64,000 nt of DNA from Acorus gramineus (Eukaryota; Streptophyta; Magnoliopsida; Acorales; Acoraceae), in assembly GCA_030737835.1 (NCBI GenBank), contig JAUJYN010000026.1, forward strand, positions 2,348,782 through 2,412,781. The letters run 5' to 3'. Under the pieces are notes generated by a model. That model made no database searches and was not told the origin of the DNA. It was given only the letters and a program-made list of their open reading frames with translations. Below are positions 59,360 through 64,000 of the stretch, piece by piece. Positions within the stretch are counted from its first letter, which is position 1. Each line of letters opens with the position of its first letter. The position numbers and the translations under genes are program-made.

Positions 59360-59880
59360 GTAAGTCTTCCCCCTCCCTTAGCTTGCTTAGATGTTTGTTT
59401 ATGGTGTGTAAATGGTTATGCATGCTATGCATGGGTGTTAGGGGGTGTGGGAGGGCTGAGGAGGGGGTGGAAGGGGCTCGGGCGCGCGCGCGTCTACGCG
59501 CAGACAGGCGCTGGCGTGCGCAGACGGGCGCGCTGGCGGGCGAGCACGCGTAGCGCGCTGACGGGGTGCTGCGCGGGCGTGCAGTGCGCGCGGGTATGCG
59601 CTGGCTGGGCGTGCATTGGGGCGGGCAGGGGCGCGACAGTGCGCTAGGGGCGCAGGGGCTCGTGCGGGCGTGCGCATTCGTGCGTGCGCGTGCGGGGGGG
59701 CATGCGTATGGCTGCCCGAGGGTTCGGGAGGGTGTCGGGGCACTCGGACTCGCGTGCGTACGCGCATGCTCGCATGCGTGCGGGTCCGTATGCATGCTTG
59801 TCCGAGTATTGGGTATTTCTAGTAAATTTCTTATGTATTTGTGTAGTTTACTCACCATATTGAATGCCCATGTCTTGCAG

Positions 59881-59916
59881 ATCTTGACGGACGGTCACGC
59901 AACGACCCGGGTTTCG
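59881..59916 (+). other. Exon-3-like 36-nt block in the LTR
   Basis: Preceded by TGTCTTGCAG and followed by GTGAGTGGG. It is exactly 36 nt in every family B copy examined (8079-8114 minus, 10704-10739 plus, and those near 20595, 23712, 32235 and 50740). The family A version (39 nt, 44848-44886) starts ATCTCGTCGGATGGG instead of ATCTTGACGGACGG. Confidence 0.65.
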
Positions 59917-60590
59917 GTGAGTGGGACAATCCAACCCAGTAGGGAGGCATTCGATGCACGTAGGCGTGCATTGCCCTCCCCTTGGGCACCATAATTTTGT
60001 ATTAACTCGTAATAAATGTAAAACTATGCTATGCATGATTAATATGTTGTATCCATGCCACTTTAGACTTTGTATGCTAGGGATATGCACCCTTATATCA
60101 TGTATAAAGGCCTATGCATGCCTAGTCACCATGTCCCTTGATTAGAAAGCTCCGAACTTTGTATGTTCCCATTTAGTTTAATCTAATTAAATCAAAATGA
60201 GAGCATATAGTTATAAGCATGTCTTAGCGAATATTATAACCTGGCTGTTATAATATATGTTTCCCCGCATCTTAGTTATGCACCCTGGAGGAATTCTTGA
60301 GAATTCATGACATTAGTAGAGTTACAATCGGTGTCGACGGATCCAAGAGGATCGTATCCGCGTGAGTAGGCTGTCTTCTCCTTTTGGTTGATCCAATGTA
60401 GGGACTCCCCAGCGTTGGAAAGCTGACCTGACAGAGGGCTCCCGTCCGTAGGTACCTCCGATGCGTCGGACAGTACTGATAGTGGGAGTATACCAGGTGG
60501 AGGCTACGGAGTGTGGGAGAGGCTACCGGGTGGACCAGGGGTGGAGAGCGGTCTAGTATGCCCCAAGAGGCCCATGTCACCCCCCGTAAA

Positions 60591-60617
60591 GGGTGAGGGT
60601 GAGGGGGGGGGGGTGGG
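60591..60617 (+). other. Potential G-quadruplex in the LTR
   Basis: GGGTGAGGGTGAGGGG and a longer G run give four or more G-tracts with short loops. The same GGGTGAGGGTGAGGG core is in nearly all LTR copies (e.g. 11679-11699, 24660-24680, and as CCCTCACCCTCACCC in inverted copies), between exon 3 and the terminal exon. Confidence 0.6.
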
Positions 60618-60761
60618 TTGGCGATGAAACGACCCACTAGAATGTGTAGTTGCTCCCATTTTAGGGACTATAAATTATTTAAGGTTAATATGAATTGTGA
60701 TGCGTGGGTTGTGCTATTCACTGAGCGTGTGGCTCACCCCTCGCATATTCTTTTCCTCCAG

Positions 60762-60814
60762 TTATATCTGAGTCGGATCTGAAGGAGGAGCTCCCTGAGG
60801 CACCACAGCAGTAG
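60762..60814 (+). other. Terminal-exon-like block with a conserved reading frame
   Basis: Follows TTTTCCTCCAG and reads in one frame as VISESDLKEELPEAPQQ before TAG; the first codon needs one base from the upstream exon. Equivalents: 6998-7050 (-), 11849-11901 (+), 21449-21498 (+, one codon shorter), 24832-24884 (+), 31234-31286 (-), 34836-34888 (-), 49876-49928 (-). All keep the frame, the acidic core E/Q-E-E-L and the TAG. Confidence 0.6.
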
Positions 60815-60959
60815 CGGAGCAGCGTCACGTTCTGCGAGTGAGAGGCCATCAGCATCCCCTTTTTGATTGTATGTATTGTTATCCGTGCTTGGGCACACGC
60901 TTGTATTTGGATGTCATTGTGTATATTGGCTCTCACAGGACAGTTGATTATGTATTCGG

Positions 60960-60987
60960 GTCTGTAATATGTCTTTGAATTACAGAC
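60960..60987 (+). other. Conserved stem-loop near the LTR 3' end
   Basis: GTCTGTAAT and ATTACAGAC pair perfectly across a 10-nt loop. Families A, B and C keep the stem while the loop varies (e.g. 614-621 with 635-642 in the LTR at the left edge). It lies about 170 bp before the LTR end. Confidence 0.7.
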
Positions 60988-61156
60988 TCAGTCGTTTAAG
61001 CTTCCGCTATTTGTATATATTATGTCAGCTACCTTATTGTCAGTGTTGTCATTTTCGATGTTGTTTAGAGTATTTTATTGATCTCCTGTATAGGCTGCTG
61101 ATATTATATATATTTGCCACGTATCGGGGACGGCCGCCGTGGGGCGTGACAAAAGT

Positions 61157-61174
61157 TGGTATCAGAGCCTGGTC
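61157..61174 (+). other. Primer binding site of the right-hand element
   Basis: TGGTATCAGAGCCTGGTC, 5 bp after the LTR end at 61151. Confidence 0.92.
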
Positions 61175-61264
61175 CTGTCAGAGCCAATTGTTTTCTTAGA
61201 GATGAGTCCTAGGATTTCTATATGAGTATTCTGATCCTACTGTCTTTTTTCTTAGGTTGCTGAT

Positions 61265-62330
61265 TTGCCTCCTCGCAGAGGAATGCGTGGACGTGGTCCC
61301 TCTCAGCCTTTGGAGGTTCCCGGACCTACCAGAGGCGAGGAGTCTACTGGAGAGTCCTCGGCTATGGGGCCAGGACCGGTGCAGGAGCCTCCTGCATGGG
61401 AGCGTGCTTACGCTCGTATCGCAGATCTGGTGGAGACTCAGACTAGGGCACTGGAGGCCCAGACTAGGGCGTTAGCTGATCAGGCACAAGAGATTTAGGA
61501 GCTGCAGGCGGCCGCGAGGCAGTTCCACAGGTCCCCTTGGTGGCAGATCCACCGGTGGTGCCCGACGTACCCCCTTGCCCTTGAGCGTTGGTTGATGGAG
61601 GTAGACAAGATCTTCTCGACCATGCACTGCACCGACCGCCAGCGTGTCTCCCTGGCCACCTTCATGTTGAAGGGTAGCGCCGCCGACTGGTGGGCTACCC
61701 GATCGGTGGACATCCCCGAGGGAGTGGAGCGACTTCTATGGGCTGGGTTCCGGAGATACTTCCTGGAGGAGTACTTCCCATTTTCGACACGCCAGATCGT
61801 GATGCGAGAGTTCGAGCAGCTGACGCAGGGCTCCATGTCAGTCGCTGACTACTCCACACGCTTCACGAGGCTTTCCAGGTTCGCCCCCGCCTTGGTGATG
61901 GATGAGGAGACGCGATGCCGTCGTTTCGAGATGGGTCTCATTAGCACCATCCGGGTGCATGTCACCTCTCAGGCGTTCACGAGGTACTCAGACTTGGTGT
62001 CTCGTGCGAAGACAGTCGAGCGAGACCTTGGGGTCCCTTTGGGGTTCCAACCCCTTCTGCAGACCAGAGACCCCCCAGGAGCCAGGACCAGGGACATCGC
62101 AAGAAGAAGCGGCCCCGCTTTGATCAGTCAGCGGCCGCCGCTACTCCAGTCGATGTGGTGCCAGTGCGAGGTCCAGCACCCATTGCGGCAGTACCAGTCC
62201 AGGCCAGGCAACCGGAGAAGCGGCGCTGTTTCCATTGTCAGCGTCGGGCATATTTTATATAATTGCCCTAATGCTAGCCGACCCCGTGTGCTGCACCCGC
62301 AACAGCTACAGCAGCACCGCACCAGCAGCA
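61265..62330 (+). pseudogene. gag: gag of the right-hand element, broken
   Basis: The gag start PPRRGMRGRGPSQPLEVPG is preceded by TTG at 61265 where the two other copies have ATG; the next in-frame ATG is at 61283. A TAG follows at 61496-61498, and at about 61557 a deletion of over 100 bp removes the Pro/Val-rich linker. From about 61594 the core resumes (MEVDKIFSTMHC, ADWWATRSVD, YSTRFTRLSRFAP) and is the best preserved gag in the window. Single-base losses near 62048 and 62248 shift the frame, the second inside the CCHC zinc knuckle (CFHCQ). The part of the long open frame after about 62048 is therefore out of phase and not real protein. Confidence 0.88.
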
Positions 62331-62394
62331 GCAGCCACAGCGTCAGCAGCAGCAGCAGCCACAGGGTGGCCGAGTTGACCAGAGGAGGCAGCCA

Positions 62395-62998
62395 GTGCAG
62401 CCTGCGAGGCGTGCCCCTGCTCCTCAGCCGCAGTTTGTTCAGGGTCGAGTTGCAGCACTTTCAGCCGAGGAGGCGCAGGCTTCGGGTAGCGTGGTCCGAG
62501 GTATTGTTTTGATCTCCCAGCTCCCTGCATATGTGTTATTTGATTCCGGAGCCACGCACTCGTTCGTGTCTCCCGTTTTTGCGAGACGGATGGGCGTGGC
62601 GTCCGCCCCTCTTGATGTTATGCTGGAGATATCATTGCCCATCGGAGACCGTATTCTCCTCCGTTCTGTTTACCGAGGGTGTACCGTGGTGATTGCGGAG
62701 CATGAGTTTCCAGTAGAGTTGGTAGAGCTCGCCATGACGGACTTCGATGCCATCCTGGGAATGGATTGGCTCTCAGCTAGTCACGCCAGCATCGACTGTT
62801 TTGCGAAGTCGGTGTCTTTCCAGTTCGTGGGCGATCGTGACATAGCCCCTTTGGGGTTCGTGTCATCTATCCAGGCGTGGAGACTCCTTCAGGGAGGATG
62901 TGAGGGCTTTCTGGCGTATATTGCTGAGGAGGACGCACCACTGCGGGCAGATATCAGTCAGACTCCGATCGTGGCAGAATATCCAGAGGTTTTCCCGA
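62395..62998 (+). CDS. Aspartic protease region of gag-pol
   Basis: A single open frame with [18 protein letters not shown], then [10 protein letters not shown] (active-site DSG codons from 62542), [26 protein letters not shown] and [10 protein letters not shown]. This is the retropepsin-like protease that processes Gag-Pol, followed by the linker before RT. It is longer and better kept than the copy on the minus strand at 47587-48092, having neither the 7-base loss nor the TAG. At about 62998 one base is missing relative to the other copy, so the frame stays open to 63051 but its last ~18 codons are out of phase with RT. Confidence 0.85.
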
Positions 62999-64000
62999 TG
63001 ATCTTCCAGGATTACCGCCGGATTGTGCGATCAAGTTTGAGAGTAATCTAATTCCGGGGACCGAGCCGATTTCGAGAGCTCCGTACCGGATGGCCCCAGC
63101 AGAGCTGAAGGTGCTCAAGGAGCAGTTGGAGGAGTTGCTCGAGAAGGGCTTCGCACGTCCGAGTGTTTCTCCGTGGGGAGCCCCTGTTTTGTTCGTTCGG
63201 AAGAAGGACGGTTCGCTGCGTCTTTGTATTGACTACAGGCAGCTGAACAAGCGGACCGTGAAGAACAAGTACCCCTTGCCACGGATTGACGATCTGTTTG
63301 ACCAGCTCCAGGGAGCGCGTGTCTTTTCTAAGATCGATCTCCGTTCGGGCTACTATCAGCTGAAGATCCGGGAGTCAGATATTCCGAAGACGGCCTTTCG
63401 TACCCGTTATGGGCACTACGAGTTCCGAGTACTGCCGTTTGGGTTGACGAATGCGCCGGCAGCCTTCATGGATCTGATGAACCGGGTGTTTCGGCCCTTC
63501 CTCGACTCCTTCGTAGTAGTCTTCATCGATGATATTCTGGTGTACTCGAGGAGTCTTGAGGAGCACGCTGACCATCTCCGCACTGTCTTGGAGACTTTGG
63601 CCCGACATCAGTTGTTCGCCAAGTTCAGTAAGTGCGAGTTTTGGTTGGAGCGTATGGCCTTTCTAGGCCACGTGATTTCCGGCGAGGGCATATCTGTGGA
63701 CCCGGACAAGACGCTCGCCGTGTCGAATTGGCGTCGACCGTCGAACCCCACAGAGATTCGGAGCTTCCTGGGTTTAGCGGGTTATTATCGGAGGTTTGTC
63801 GAGGGTTTCTCGAAGATAGCTGTTCCTCTGACCCGCCTCACTCGGAAGGATGTCCGGTTCGAGTGGTCCCCAGCTTGCGAGGAGAGCTTCCTGGAGTTGA
63901 AGCGAAGGCTCACCTCAGCGCCAGTTCTTACCATTCCGTCTGGGAGTGGTGGATTCGCAGTCTACTCCGATGCATCGCGGCTGGGTGTGGGTTGCGTCCT
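62999..64000 (+). CDS. pol: Reverse transcriptase and start of RNase H, runs off the window
   Basis: In the frame with codons starting at 63027, the sequence is open to the window edge (about 330 codons). RT motifs occur in order: [56 protein letters not shown] and catalytic FIDDILVYS (Asp codons 63528-63533). The connection ([22 protein letters not shown]) and the first RNase H residue in YSDASRLG (Asp codon 63969-63971) follow. No stop or frameshift is visible inside the window, unlike the minus-strand copy, so this pol could be intact further right. The upstream frame break near 62998 and the broken gag mean that the element as a whole is not autonomous as it stands. Confidence 0.92.

Larger units (their letters stand above)
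58572..61151 (+). mobile_element. Family B 5' LTR of the right-hand element (2.58 kb)
   Basis: Starts TGTTATATATG and ends GTGGGGCGTGACA, followed by PBS and gag on the plus strand. It is the clearest example of the internal exon-like layout: CT-rich leader ending AGAG|GTAAGG at 59165/59166, exon 2 59256-59359, GC tract 59470-59790, exon 3 59881-59916, terminal exon from 60762. GCGGG (58567-58571) is the candidate left target duplication; the right one is outside the window. Confidence 0.92.

Noticed and set aside
62048..62512. Last part of the open frame from 61592 as gag protein.
   Set aside because: Comparison with the minus-strand copy shows a one-base loss near 62048; beyond it the reading is out of phase, and the Ser-rich run is the CAG linker read in the wrong frame.

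Overview
The window is plant repeat DNA, almost certainly from a seed plant with a large, repeat-rich nuclear genome. The evidence is the initiator-Met-tRNA primer binding sites (TGGTATCAGAGCC), Ty3/gypsy Gag-Pol of the Tekay/Del-like chromovirus type, remnants of a Tat/Ogre-type element, and intron-bearing fragments that resemble a FAR1/MULE protein and a plant mobile domain protein. I cannot name the species. I found no intact host gene, no rRNA or tRNA gene, and nothing bacterial. Most long open frames are artefacts of GC-rich alternating repeats inside LTRs.

Three related families of very long LTRs (about 2.5 to 3.9 kb) account for most of the sequence. Family A starts TGTTGTGCCTGTGTCATTTG, family B starts TGTTATATATGTGTCAC, and family C starts TGTTATGCCTGTGTCATTTG. 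All end in nearly the same GGGGCGTGACA tail. Family C looks like a mosaic of A and B.

Layout. 1-4020: 5' end of a minus-strand family A element (degenerate gag start, PBS, 5' LTR). 4021-4600: FAR1/MULE-like exon fragments. 4601-13099: two Tat-type LTRs head to head forming a ~1.1 kb inverted repeat; the right one is split by a family B solo LTR that itself holds a second family B solo LTR. 13100-16239 and 21816-22490: decayed Tat-type internal region (gag, tandem repeats, integrase tail), split by a family B solo LTR (16240-21815) that holds a family A solo LTR. 22491-25422: family B 5' LTR, PBS and gag start, cut off and fused to a family C LTR fragment. 26378-57164: a minus family C LTR split by a plus family C solo LTR (28194-56490). 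That solo LTR is split by a family B solo LTR, by a structurally complete family B retrotransposon (34493-52207, minus), and by a 3.9 kb A-like solo LTR. The complete element is itself split by family A solo LTRs in its 3' LTR and in its reverse transcriptase gene. 57165-58107: intron-containing plant-mobile-domain-like pseudogene. 58108-64000: a promoter-less LTR fragment split by a second family B element whose gag-pol runs off the right edge.

Most nested insertions are proven by 5-bp target-site duplications that I could read: ACAAA, CCTTA, GTTAG, CTCTC, CTCAC, CATAA and TGGTG, with near-matches for two others. All element proteins seen are broken by stops, frameshifts or insertions, except the part of the last reverse transcriptase that lies inside the window.

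The most unusual signal is inside the LTRs. They carry a conserved series of splice-site-like boundaries defining small exons: exon 2 of ~100-115 nt, exon 3 of 36-39 nt, and a terminal exon. In family B, exon 3 is 36 nt in every copy examined. The terminal exon is 53 nt (50 in one copy) up to a conserved stop and keeps one reading frame in eight copies. This suggests a spliced leader or small accessory reading frame within the LTR.
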